In this document: positions 43,532 to 53,300 of the stretch, piece after piece
How positions within the stretch are numbered: position 1 is the stretch's first letter
How the letters are laid out: each line of letters begins with the position of its first letter
Source of the DNA: Paenibacillus alkalitolerans
GTDB lineage: Bacteria > Bacillota > Bacilli > Paenibacillales > YIM-B00363
Assembly (NCBI RefSeq): GCF_016482785.1
Contig: NZ_JAEMXM010000001.1
Coordinates: forward strand, 124,001 to 188,000
Direction of reading: 5' to 3'
Length of the DNA: 64,000 nucleotides
Notes under the pieces: generated by a model
What the model was told of the DNA's origin: nothing
The model's database searches: none
The model's input: the letters and a program-made list of their open reading frames with translations, nothing else
Program-made: the position numbers and the translations under genes

Positions 43532-45358
43532 ATGATTCCGACAGAGAAAGAGCGGTTTGTCAGCATTAAGACGAAGATGATCGTGTTGTTTCTTCTAGTG
43601 ATTATATTGCCGATTCTCGTCATGTCGTACAGTTCCTATCTTTCTTCGCAGAAACTGTTGGAGAGAAAGTATACGGATCTGCTTCAAGAGATTTCAAGGC
43701 AGGCGAATATTCGGATCGATGAGTATTTGACGGAAGTGGAGAAAATATCGATGCTGGCCAGCTACGGCGTGAACAGTTACGTCTCTTACTCCGCCCAAGA
43801 CAATTATCCGATTCAGAACTTTTTGCGAGACAGCAGCAAGGAGAACGAAAGCCAAGCCTACCGGCTGCTGATGAACTACATCATGATGAAGGACCGCGCT
43901 TTTTCCGTATATATCTACAATTTAAACGGCGGAAGGGATCTGTACATCAGCTCGAACAAGCCGGTTAACTATAACTACACTTCCGTACAAGAGCCTTGGT
44001 TTCAACAATTTCTTCAGTCGTCTCAATCCGTATTTTATTTGCAAACCCATCAGGATTATCAAACCAAGAGCGACAATAATTGGGCGATCTCCAACGTGCG
44101 TAAAATATTCGACATGAAAGACGGCAAATTGTTGGGAGTCATGGTCGTCAGCATTGACATCGACTTCATCGATAAAGTGAACGGCCGTCTGCTGGAGTCG
44201 CGGCGCTCGGCTTTCACAATTTTGGATGAGAATGAAAATATCATTTATAACAGTGATTACGAAACAATAGGAAAGCCGTTTGCCGAAGTGTTTCCGGTGA
44301 ACCTCAACGATATCGACGGGGTGTCGGGCGGAGGAATTACGCATGTGGGAGACAAGGATTATATCGTAACTTATTTGCCGTTCGAGCGGCGCAATTGGAA
44401 GACGGTTCTGTACATGCCGCTAAATGAGTTATCAGTTGAGGGGGACATTCTGAGGCGAAATTTGCTCATGATCGCGTTCCTGCTTATTTTGTTCGCCGTA
44501 GTCAGCTCATTTTATATATCGGCCAGAATTACAAGACCTCTCAAAATATTAATGCGCAACATGACCTCGGTGGAAAGAGGCGTATTCGAAAATTTGCCGA
44601 CCGTCAAATCGAATGACGAAATCGGTTTGTTGGCGAACCGTTTCCACCTCATGTCTCACGAGTTGAAGCAACTGGTCAACCGCATCTATGTGGAGGAAAA
44701 GGAAAAAGCGGAAGCGGAGATGAGAGCGCTGCAAGCGCAAATCAATCCTCACTTCTTGTACAACACATTGAATTCGGTGAAATGGATTGCGTCGATGCAG
44801 CGATCGGACAAGATCGTCGAGATGACGGAAGCGTTGATATCCATGCTGCGTTACACGACCAATAAAACCGGTACGCTCGTCTCCATATGCGACGAGTTGG
44901 AAAATATCAAGCATTACGTAACGATTCAAAAAATTCGCTACTATAACCGGATACAAGTAGATTTTGACGTCGATGAGAACGTGTTGGATTGCAAAATTTT
45001 GAAGTTGACGATTCAACCGATCGTGGAAAACGCCATATTCCACGGGACGTCGGAGCATGAAGACGAGGGGAAGATCCGGATCGCCGTTTACGTTGAGGAT
45101 GGAACTGTCGTCATTTCCGTCTCCGATAACGGAGCCGGTATGGATGAAGCGACAATTCGAAACTTAAACCAAGGATTGGCAAATCCGAAGGGTACGTTTA
45201 ACGGCATCGGGATCAGCAATGTTAACAGCAGAATTAAAAATCACTTCGGTTCCTCGTACGGTATTCGTTTCACCAGCAGTTTGGGAAACGGCACGACATT
45301 TTATATCAAAATTCCCGCAATCTTTGATCGATCGGACACAGAGGTGAGCACGGCATGA
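43532..45358 (+). CDS. YesM-type sensor histidine kinase
   Basis: A 608-residue membrane sensor. Helix 1 (MIVLFLLVIILPILVMSY), an extracellular double-Cache-like domain (about 50-295), helix 2 (LLMIAFLLILFAVVSSF), HAMP, then the His_kinase domain with His407 in INPHFLYNTLN and an HATPase domain (SDNGAGMDE; GIGISNVNSRI). It senses an outside sugar or works with a binding protein. The ATG at 43532 is chosen; earlier in-frame starts at 43502 and 43517 are weaker. It overlaps the regulator gene by four bases. Confidence 0.93.
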   Translation: MIPTEKERFVSIKTKMIVLFLLVIILPILVMSYSSYLSSQKLLERKYTDLLQEISRQANIRIDEYLTEVEKISMLASYGVNSYVSYSAQDNYPIQNFLRDSSKENESQAYRLLMNYIMMKDRAFSVYIYNLNGGRDLYISSNKPVNYNYTSVQEPWFQQFLQSSQSVFYLQTHQDYQTKSDNNWAISNVRKIFDMKDGKLLGVMVVSIDIDFIDKVNGRLLESRRSAFTILDENENIIYNSDYETIGKPFAEVFPVNLNDIDGVSGGGITHVGDKDYIVTYLPFERRNWKTVLYMPLNELSVEGDILRRNLLMIAFLLILFAVVSSFYISARITRPLKILMRNMTSVERGVFENLPTVKSNDEIGLLANRFHLMSHELKQLVNRIYVEEKEKAEAEMRALQAQINPHFLYNTLNSVKWIASMQRSDKIVEMTEALISMLRYTTNKTGTLVSICDELENIKHYVTIQKIRYYNRIQVDFDVDENVLDCKILKLTIQPIVENAIFHGTSEHEDEGKIRIAVYVEDGTVVISVSDNGAGMDEATIRNLNQGLANPKGTFNGIGISNVNSRIKNHFGSSYGIRFTSSLGNGTTFYIKIPAIFDRSDTEVSTA

Positions 45359-46950
45359 TCAAAGTGTTGATTGTCGAAGACGAGCTGTTGATGAGAATAG
45401 GAATCAAATCGATTATCCCGTGGGAAGAGCACGGATTTACGATCGTCGGAGAAGCCTCCAACGGCAAAGAAGCGTTGGAGGCGGCGGAGAAATCCCGGCC
45501 GCATCTCGTCATTACCGATATCAAGATGCCGGTAATGGACGGGATCGAATTTATACGCAATGCGGCCAAAGTACTCGATTCGTGCCAGTATGTCATATTG
45601 AGCTGCTTGGAGGAGTTTCAGTATGTGAAAGAAGCGTTGAAGCTCGGCGCCGCCGATTACTTGATCAAGAGCGACTTGAAACCGCATCAGCTGATCGAGG
45701 TGCTGGACAGGATCAAGGGAAAAATCCAGAACGATGACAGCCTGCGGAGGAACGGAAACTTCAATAAATCCGTCGGGTTTTTGAAAGAAAGCTTGTTCAA
45801 AGAGCTGATCAGCGGATTGAAATCCGAGAAGGACTTCATAGAAGAGCTGAAGCAGCTGAACACCCGGCTGCAGCCTAACGAGCTGTCGGTAATCAAGTTA
45901 TCCATCGACCGTTTCGAGAAGGTAAGGCAGAAATACGTGGAAAAGGATGAGAAGCTGCTCCGGTTTTCCGTCGTTAATATTTTAGAAGAGATGATTCCGC
46001 CAAAGTGGAACAAAGAAATCGTTGTCGAGAGCTCCAGAGAATATTTGCTTTTCGTTAATCCGGAGCCTGAGGAAGTGAAGTCCGGGACGTATAAGCATAG
46101 TTTGGATAAGCTTTGCCAGAAGATGATCGAGGCGATGAAGGACTTCATGAATATTTCGTTGACGATCGGCTTTAGTTCGGTCGTGTCCGGTTTTATCGGT
46201 TTGAAAGCGGCCTATAAGGAGGCGGATACTGCGGTCCGGAACCGCTTCTTTCTTGGAGCCGGGCGGACGATTTGCTTTAACGACGTCAAGACGATGCCGG
46301 AGCGGGACAATCACGGCAATGTAATGGGGCGTGAAGAAGAGAGACAGTTCAGAATCGCACTGGAAAGTTTAAGGATAGACGATAGTATGTCGTTTATCCA
46401 TTCAATCTGCCGGCGAATCGCACAGAATGATCATTTGTCCGAACATGCCATCCGAAAAACGTATATCCGATTGATAGAATTGATCGGCACGCATCTTCCC
46501 GAGGCTGCGCCTTTGCCGGAAGCCGGAAAAACGCCGTATGAAGGAATATTGGAGTTGGATACCGTTCAAGAACTGCAAGAATACACCGAAAGCTATTTGG
46601 TTGACCGTTTCAAGAGGCAAACTGCGGAAACGGATCATCGGAGTTATGTGGATATGGCGATCGACATTATTATGGAGTTTTATGCGGAAGATATTTCGCT
46701 TCAAAGCGTCGCCAATCAAATCAATGTCAATCCGTCGTACTTGAGCCGGGTGTTCAAGCAAGAAGCGGGAGACAACTTCATCCGGTTTCTTACGAAAGTA
46801 CGCATCGATAAAGCGAAGTTTTACCTCGAGACGAAGAATATAAAAGTGTACGAGGTAGCCGAAAAAGTAGGCTATCACAATTACACGTACTTCAGCAAAA
46901 TTTTCAAAAAGGTAGTGGGGGTAAGTCCGGAAGAATACCGGTGCTCGTGA
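45355..46950 (+). CDS. YesN-type response regulator with AraC DNA-binding domain
   Basis: A 531-residue regulator. Receiver domain at 1-120 with phospho-acceptor Asp55 in ITDIKMPVMDG, a long middle region (about 140-420), and a C-terminal AraC pair of HTH motifs (ISLQSVANQINVNPSYLSRVFK; VYEVAEKVGYHNYTYFSKIFK). Phosphorylated by the preceding kinase, it should activate the importer and glycosidase genes that follow. GTGAGC plus the ATGA overlap show translational coupling. A terminator follows. Confidence 0.95.
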   Translation: MIKVLIVEDELLMRIGIKSIIPWEEHGFTIVGEASNGKEALEAAEKSRPHLVITDIKMPVMDGIEFIRNAAKVLDSCQYVILSCLEEFQYVKEALKLGAADYLIKSDLKPHQLIEVLDRIKGKIQNDDSLRRNGNFNKSVGFLKESLFKELISGLKSEKDFIEELKQLNTRLQPNELSVIKLSIDRFEKVRQKYVEKDEKLLRFSVVNILEEMIPPKWNKEIVVESSREYLLFVNPEPEEVKSGTYKHSLDKLCQKMIEAMKDFMNISLTIGFSSVVSGFIGLKAAYKEADTAVRNRFFLGAGRTICFNDVKTMPERDNHGNVMGREEERQFRIALESLRIDDSMSFIHSICRRIAQNDHLSEHAIRKTYIRLIELIGTHLPEAAPLPEAGKTPYEGILELDTVQELQEYTESYLVDRFKRQTAETDHRSYVDMAIDIIMEFYAEDISLQSVANQINVNPSYLSRVFKQEAGDNFIRFLTKVRIDKAKFYLETKNIKVYEVAEKVGYHNYTYFSKIFKKVVGVSPEEYRCS

Positions 46951-46960
46951 AGCGGACAGT

Positions 46961-46995
46961 AAAAAAAGTGCATGGTGCATCCATGCCTTTTTTTA
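46961..46995 (+). terminator. Intrinsic terminator after the two-component pair
   Basis: GCATGG-TGCAT-CCATGC core, extended by A-run/T-run pairing and followed by seven T residues. Confidence 0.85.
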
Positions 46996-47077
46996 TTGCC
47001 GGACTTGCGGACTGTAATCAGGTAAAAAAAGTGGACGATACCGTAAACAACGTTCATTTTCTATCGCTCGACTTATT

Positions 47078-47090
47078 TTTACAATGTAAA
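47078..47090. promoter_or_regulatory. Palindrome upstream of the binding-protein gene
   Basis: TTTACA-A-TGTAAA, a perfect inverted repeat 33 bases before the start codon. Its TTACA/TGTAA half-sites also occur before the kinase gene at 43484-43498, making it a candidate site for the local regulator. Confidence 0.35.
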
Positions 47091-47122
47091 TGCAATCGAA
47101 AACGAAAGGGGAACGAACATCT

Positions 47123-48448
47123 ATGAACGCTTCTAAAAGATGGCTGGCAGCGGCGTTGTCGCTTATGCTTTTGTTCGTGCTGGCTGCATGCGGCTCGACC
47201 GGTTCCGGCGGAACGGGGGAAACGGCGAACCAAGGATCGGAGCAGACGGCCGGCGGCGGTGAATCCGGAAATTCGGACGAGAAGAAAGAAGAGCAAGTTA
47301 CGCTTAGATATTCCAGTTACCTGCTGGATACGGCGCAGGCCGGCAAAGCGTATTTCGATGCGATCGCCGAATTCGAAGCGCAAAACCCTAACATCAAGAT
47401 CGAAACGGATTTCATTCAAAATGCGAACTATACGGCCGGCATCAAGACGCGTTTGCTCGGCGGAGAGAAGATGGACGTGTTCGATACTTGGTCTCCAAGC
47501 TTATTCGCGGAATTCGCCGCATTGGACGAGCAAGTGTATCTCGATTTGACGGGAGAGGAGTTCCTCAACGACTTTCTGCCCGCATCCTTGAAACCGGTCA
47601 CGGTCGATAGCAAAGTGTTCGGAGTGCCCGAGCTCATTCACAGCGACGGCCTGTTGTATAACAAGACGCTGTTTGAAGAACACGGACTTCAAGTTCCGCA
47701 AACATGGGACGAGTTTTTGGCGGTTTGCGAAACGCTGAAGCAAAAAGGCATTATTCCGATCGCAATGGACTCGGAATGGTGGGTGCCGCAATTTTTCTGG
47801 GGCTCGATCATGTCGAACAACGGCGCCGATGCAGCCTGGACGGCAAAACTGGAAAGCGGCGAAATCAAAATCAACGATCCGGCATTCGTCGATGCGATCC
47901 AAAAGCATAAATTGCTGATCGATAAAGGTTACGTTCCAGAGGATTGGACGGGAATGAAGCACGAGCAATCCAAGGACCTTGTAGGACAAGGCAAAGCGGC
48001 CATGATCATTACGGGAACATGGGACATCGCCAGCATTATGGAACGGAATCCGGCATACGATATCGACTTCATGATCGTGCCTGGCAATGAGAAGACGGTT
48101 CCGAACATAAACGTCGGCGCTTACCGCGTTATCAACAATAAGACGGAGCACCCTGAAGAAGCGAAGAAATTCGTGGCGTTCATGAACGGCAAAGCTCAGC
48201 AGGAGAAGCTGTCCGCCGGCGCCAAAGCGGTGCCTTCGATTAAGGACGCCGCGATCAGCGATCCGGTGAGCGAGAAGATCGCCGCCGTCGTCACGCGGGA
48301 CGATGCGACGCTGTATTGGCCGCATACGGTGTCGACCGAATCGCTGCAGGTCAAGATCCTTGAAGGCGTGAACAAATACTTGGCCGGTCAGGAGCTTGAC
48401 AAGACGTTGGAAGAGATTCAGAAAGCGATCGACGACGCCGGAAAGTAG
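47123..48448 (+). CDS. Extracellular sugar-binding lipoprotein
   Basis: A 441-residue family-1 binding protein. Signal peptide ends LMLLFVLAACGS (lipobox), then a Gly/Ser/Glu linker and the core VTLRYSSYLLDTAQAGKAYFDAI. VFDTWSPSLFAEFAALDEQ and GTWDIASIMER line the cleft. The ATG at 47123 follows AAAGGGG; the frame opens 33 bases earlier without a site. Controlled probably by the two-component pair upstream. A hairpin separates it from the permeases. Confidence 0.94.
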   Translation: MNASKRWLAAALSLMLLFVLAACGSTGSGGTGETANQGSEQTAGGGESGNSDEKKEEQVTLRYSSYLLDTAQAGKAYFDAIAEFEAQNPNIKIETDFIQNANYTAGIKTRLLGGEKMDVFDTWSPSLFAEFAALDEQVYLDLTGEEFLNDFLPASLKPVTVDSKVFGVPELIHSDGLLYNKTLFEEHGLQVPQTWDEFLAVCETLKQKGIIPIAMDSEWWVPQFFWGSIMSNNGADAAWTAKLESGEIKINDPAFVDAIQKHKLLIDKGYVPEDWTGMKHEQSKDLVGQGKAAMIITGTWDIASIMERNPAYDIDFMIVPGNEKTVPNINVGAYRVINNKTEHPEEAKKFVAFMNGKAQQEKLSAGAKAVPSIKDAAISDPVSEKIAAVVTRDDATLYWPHTVSTESLQVKILEGVNKYLAGQELDKTLEEIQKAIDDAGK

Positions 48449-48468
48449 TTGGTATAACGCGCGGCAGG

Positions 48469-48510
48469 AAGGGTTCAAGGCGTTCGCGTTCCGCATCGTC
48501 TTGAACCCTT
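48469..48510 (+). terminator. Intercistronic hairpin between binding protein and permeases
   Basis: AAGGGTTCAAG pairs with CTTGAACCCTT across a 20-base loop, followed only by TCATTC. Without a T-run it is more likely a partial attenuator or mRNA 3'-end stabiliser that keeps binding-protein levels above permease levels. Confidence 0.6.
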
Positions 48511-48534
48511 TCATTCAACTCTGAGGTGACTTAA

Positions 48535-49446
48535 ATGACCAGACATTCGCTGCAATCGGCACGAAAGAGAAGAAACATCGTTTTGTTCCTGTTTACGCTG
48601 CCGGCGCTGCTTGTTTACACGGCATTTTTCCTTCTGCCCATTGCCGGCGATATTTACTTGAGCTTGTTTGAGTGGAACGGCGGCAATACGAAGATGAACT
48701 TCGTCGGGCTGGACAACTTTATCGAGCTGTTTACCGACGATCCGGAATTTGCGAGCGCTTTATGGCACAACGTTGTATATATGGTTACTGTTGTCGTCAT
48801 CCAGCTGACGTTGGCGCTCGCCTTTGCGCTCATCTTGGTCAAGAAGCTGTGGGGCGGCAACTTCTTCAAGACGATCTTCTTGCTGCCGGTCGTTCTCTCC
48901 AACGTGACGCTGGCGCTCGTATGGTCGTATATGTTCGATCCGATGAACGGGTTCGTTAATTCATTTTTCAATACGGCCGGTCTCGGTTTTCTGGCGCACA
49001 ATTGGCTGGGCGACAGCAATACCGCGCTGTTCTCCATCGCGTTCGTGAATGCGTGGCAGTATGTCGGCTATTCGATGGTCATTTTTATCGCCGGGCTGCT
49101 CACGATTCCCGAATCGCTCTTTGAAGCGGCGGATATTGACGGCGCCGGCAGGTGGAAGAAGTTCGTATTTGTGACGGTTCCGTTGTTAAAGCCGGCCATC
49201 ATGATGAACGTCGTCCTGTCCACCACAGGCAGCCTGAAAGTGTTCGACCTGATTTACATCATTACGCCGCCGGGCGGACCGGTCAGCAGCTCGACGGAAG
49301 TGCTCGGGACGCTTATTTACAAAGTCGGATTTACTTACGGCGAAATGGGCTACGCATCCGCGATTTCTCTTGTGCTGCTCATCATTATCATGATTGTCGG
49401 CTTCGTGCAAATCCGGTTATTCCGCGCCAAAGACATCGGTTACTAG
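48535..49446 (+). CDS. Sugar ABC permease, MalF type
   Basis: A 303-residue CUT1 permease with six helices and EAA loop LFEAADIDGAGRWKKFVFVTVPLLKP. ATG after CTGAGGTGAC. Followed 15 bases later by its MalG-type partner, behind AGGAGGGGGCG. Confidence 0.94.
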   Translation: MTRHSLQSARKRRNIVLFLFTLPALLVYTAFFLLPIAGDIYLSLFEWNGGNTKMNFVGLDNFIELFTDDPEFASALWHNVVYMVTVVVIQLTLALAFALILVKKLWGGNFFKTIFLLPVVLSNVTLALVWSYMFDPMNGFVNSFFNTAGLGFLAHNWLGDSNTALFSIAFVNAWQYVGYSMVIFIAGLLTIPESLFEAADIDGAGRWKKFVFVTVPLLKPAIMMNVVLSTTGSLKVFDLIYIITPPGGPVSSSTEVLGTLIYKVGFTYGEMGYASAISLVLLIIIMIVGFVQIRLFRAKDIGY

Positions 49447-49461
49447 GAGGGGGCGAATCAG

Positions 49462-50283
49462 ATGAGAGACAAATTGCTGCCGTTTCAGTACGCCGGATTG
49501 GCGCTGTTTGCGCTGGTCATTTTGACGCCGCTTACGATTGTATTCTTTGGCGCTTTCAAGACGTCGGCCGAATTGTTTAACAATCCGTTTTCGATTCCGC
49601 AAGCTCCGGTGTTCGAAAATTTCCATGCCGCATTTATACAAGGGAATATGCTTGTGTATTTCAAAAATACGATACTGATTTCCGCGGTGTCGTTAGGAGT
49701 TGTGTTGTTCCTCAGCACGATTACGTCTTATGCGATTACGAGAAACGATTTCAAGTTAGGCGACAGGTTATATGCTTATTTCATATTCGGCATTATCGTA
49801 CCGGCGCAGGCGGTCATGATTCCGACGTACTGGATGATCGCGAAGCTTGGGCTCGTAAACACATTGTGGTCCGTGATCATTATTTATATCGCCTCAACCA
49901 TGGGGTTTTCGATCTTCATTCTGAGCGGATTTTTCCGGACGATACCGAGGGAACTGGATGAGGCGGCCGTCATTGACGGGTGTAACGAGTTTCAGGCGTT
50001 CTGGAAAGTCGTGCTTCCGCTGTGCGCGCCTGCCGTCAGCACGGTGCTTATATTAAATCTGTTGTTTATCTGGAACGACTTTTATAATCCGCTGCTTTAT
50101 ATCCGAAGCGAAGAGATCAAGACCATTTCTCTGGGTCTGTCCAAATATATGGGCCGTTATTTGACCAACTACCCGATCATGTTTGCCGCCGTCGTGATGG
50201 CGTCGGTGCCGGTTATTGCCGTATTCGTGGCGCTTCAGAAGCAATTCGTCAGCGGCATTACGGCGGGCTCGGTGAAAGGCTGA
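49462..50283 (+). CDS. Sugar ABC permease, MalG type
   Basis: A 273-residue CUT1 permease with EAA loop LDEAAVIDGCNEFQAFWKVVLPLCAP and the conserved tail FVSGITAGSVKG. Completes the importer with the two genes upstream; no ATPase gene is present. The large secreted glycosidase follows after 37 bases. Confidence 0.94.
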   Translation: MRDKLLPFQYAGLALFALVILTPLTIVFFGAFKTSAELFNNPFSIPQAPVFENFHAAFIQGNMLVYFKNTILISAVSLGVVLFLSTITSYAITRNDFKLGDRLYAYFIFGIIVPAQAVMIPTYWMIAKLGLVNTLWSVIIIYIASTMGFSIFILSGFFRTIPRELDEAAVIDGCNEFQAFWKVVLPLCAPAVSTVLILNLLFIWNDFYNPLLYIRSEEIKTISLGLSKYMGRYLTNYPIMFAAVVMASVPVIAVFVALQKQFVSGITAGSVKG

Positions 50284-50320
50284 TCTTGAAATCTTAAAAT
50301 ATGGCGAAGGAGTGATTTTA

Positions 50321-53300
50321 ATGGGAAGAAGAAGGAGAACATTGTCGTCGATTTTGTCCGTTGCATTGCTGTTGTCTCTGTTTTCGGGCTTTGCGTCGGC
50401 TGCGTCGGGGGCGTCCTGGGCGGAGCTGTCCGTTGATTTGGCGGACAGATCGCTCGGCGAAATTTACCACGGGGCAAGCGCAGCGCTGTACGGCTTGAGC
50501 GAACCGAACGTTCCGGACATTAATACGTTGATTCCGCTCAAACCGTCGCATATTTCGCAGAAGGCGCCGGACGGCGTGCAGCATCCGTCGGGAGACGGCT
50601 TGCGCGTCGCCGATTATTTCTTCGAAGCCGGGGGAGGGTTTGTTCAGGTTCTTATTCAGGATTATTACGGCCTATGGTATTACCCGTCCAGAACCGCCGA
50701 GGAGTACATAAATGAAGCCGTCGTGCCGGTGGCGACCGCGGTCAAGGCTTACAAAGACGAGTGGGCGGCGAAACATCCCGGCCAAGATCCCGATGAAAAA
50801 TTCCTGTACATTCCTTACAACGAACCCGAACAAAACGGCACCCGATATCCGAGCATCAACAACGCGAACGCTACCGGCGAGAACTCCAGAAATACGTTCA
50901 ACAACGATTGGTTGAAGGTGTACCGAGCCATCAAAGCGATCGATCCGGGCGCCAAAATATCGGGTCCGAACTTAATTAACTACAAATCCAATGTGATGAA
51001 TTCGTTCATATCGTTCTGTGTGCGAAACGATTGCTTGCCGGATATCGTCTCGTGGCATTTGCTGTCCAACAAAGCGTACAATCACGCGGCGAGCAACTTG
51101 GCTGCGTATCGCGCATTGGAAGCGACTTTGGTTTCCGAGTATGAGAGCTTGTACCCGGACCGCAAGAGCCCGTTCCCGATTCCCGTCGATATTAATGAAT
51201 ACGCTTCCACTGCGGAAATCGCATCAGGCGGTTCGCTGGTGCAATATATTGCCCGCTACGACGAACTGAAAATACACGGCGCTCTTCCGTATTGGAACAC
51301 CGCCAATTCATACGGATCGCTGCTTGCCGGACAAAATGAACCGAACGGCGCATGGTGGCTCTACAAATGGTATGCCGACATGCAAGGGGACATGGCCAAG
51401 GTCAGCGTTGTGAAGGCGAATGATGATAGCGATGCGTATGGCCAAGGTTTATACGGGTTTTCCACAATCGATGACGACAAAAAACAAGTGAACATCGCCT
51501 TCGGAGGAACGAAGGGCGAGAGCCGGATCGTATTCCGTAACATCACCGGGCAAGAAAACAGCCCGAGCTTTCTCGCCGGCGCCGATCAAGTGCATATCAC
51601 CGTTTGGTATGCCGGTTACACCGGACTTACGGGCTTCCTGGTGGAGCCGGCGCAAATCATCGACGGCAACTTCGACGTCGTTGACGGTTCGGTAACGCTG
51701 CCGGTGCGGATGGACGATCACACCGCCGTATATTTTGCCGTTATGACGGAAGCGGCCGATTCCGAACCGAGCGAAGTATGGACCGAGAGGTATGAAGCGG
51801 AGGAAGCGGAAGTAAGGGTCAATGTACAGTCTCCGCAAAATGTGTATCCGCGAACGAACTCCGGCCGTTCTTCCTCCAACGGACAGCACATCGGAGGGAT
51901 CGATTATCCGGACAGCATGATCAAATTTACAAGCGTCACAGTGCCGAAGGACGGAAGCTATCGGCTCGATATCGTCGAAGGCAGCGGATCGACCGCGCAA
52001 CTCCCGGCCCAATCCGGCGGCGGTGTTTCGAACCAACGGCAAAACTCCGAATTTTTCATAAAAATTGACGATCAGCCGTCGTTCAAGGTCGTCCTCCGGG
52101 CGGATTACAGCTGGCAGCAGATGGGGATGGTCAGCAAGTACATCGATTTGACCGCGGGAACTCATTCAATTGCCATCGGCAAGTACAATCAGGATACGGG
52201 AGAAATGGGGCAGGGAGCCGCGACGTTGGATGCGGTCGAGCTCACTTATAACGGGGTAATGGGATCGCAGCCGAGCTATCGCGTTCAAGCCGAGTTCGCC
52301 GATTACGATGTTTCGAAAGGGTTGACGAGAGAGAGCGTATTGCCCGGCTTTGAAGGAGCAGGGTATGTGACCGGATACCATGCCGCGGATGCGAAAACCC
52401 GCTTTGTGCTAAGCGTGCTGGAAGACGGCATGTACGATGTGACGTTCAAGCTTGCAACGGACAGCGCCGGAAAGCTGATCGTCGATCACGACAGACGAAA
52501 TGTGATGAACATTCCGTTGAACAACACGAACGGCACATGGCGCGAATGGACTGTAAAGATGTTTTTGCGCACCGGCATCAATCTGATCGATGTGAAATCT
52601 GCCTCAGATATCAAACTTGACTATATTGAAGCCGTATATGCCGGCAAAGATCCGATCATTACGATTGAAGCGGAGGATGCCGTTGTAGCGGGAACTCCGG
52701 CAGAAGGAGACCCGCCGCTCATTCGCGGCGACGCGTTTGCCAAATACGCTTCCGGTGGCAAATATGTCAATGGAATCACTTCCTATGACGGACAAGAGAG
52801 ATACCTGGAAATCCCGGACATCTATGTACCGCAATCGGGCACGTACAAGCTCGTCATCACGTATGCGAACGGCGAATATTCCGGTTCTCATTCTTATAAC
52901 AACAACGTCGTTGAACGTTATGCGCAAATGTCGGTGAACGGCGCGGAACCGCAAACCGTTTATTTCAAAAACACGATTTCCTGGCAGCAATTCGCGACGG
53001 TCACGCTGGACGTCGAGCTGCGGGAAGGGACGAACAGCATCAGGTTCTCCAATAACAATACGTACGACGGCGGTTCGAATCCGTACGGCGGAAGCAACGC
53101 GTCAGGCACGGAGCCGTTTGTTCCCACCGTCATGGTGCCGAAGCAATATACGCCGGCATTCGATAAGTTTGATATTTACCCGCTGCCTGTCATAGCGGAT
53201 AGAAATTCGGAACCGTCCGCTGCGCATCCGGTCATATCGCTGGAAGGAGCGGACCGCGTGAAGGTGAACGAATCGTTCGAACTCACTTTAAGGATGACGG

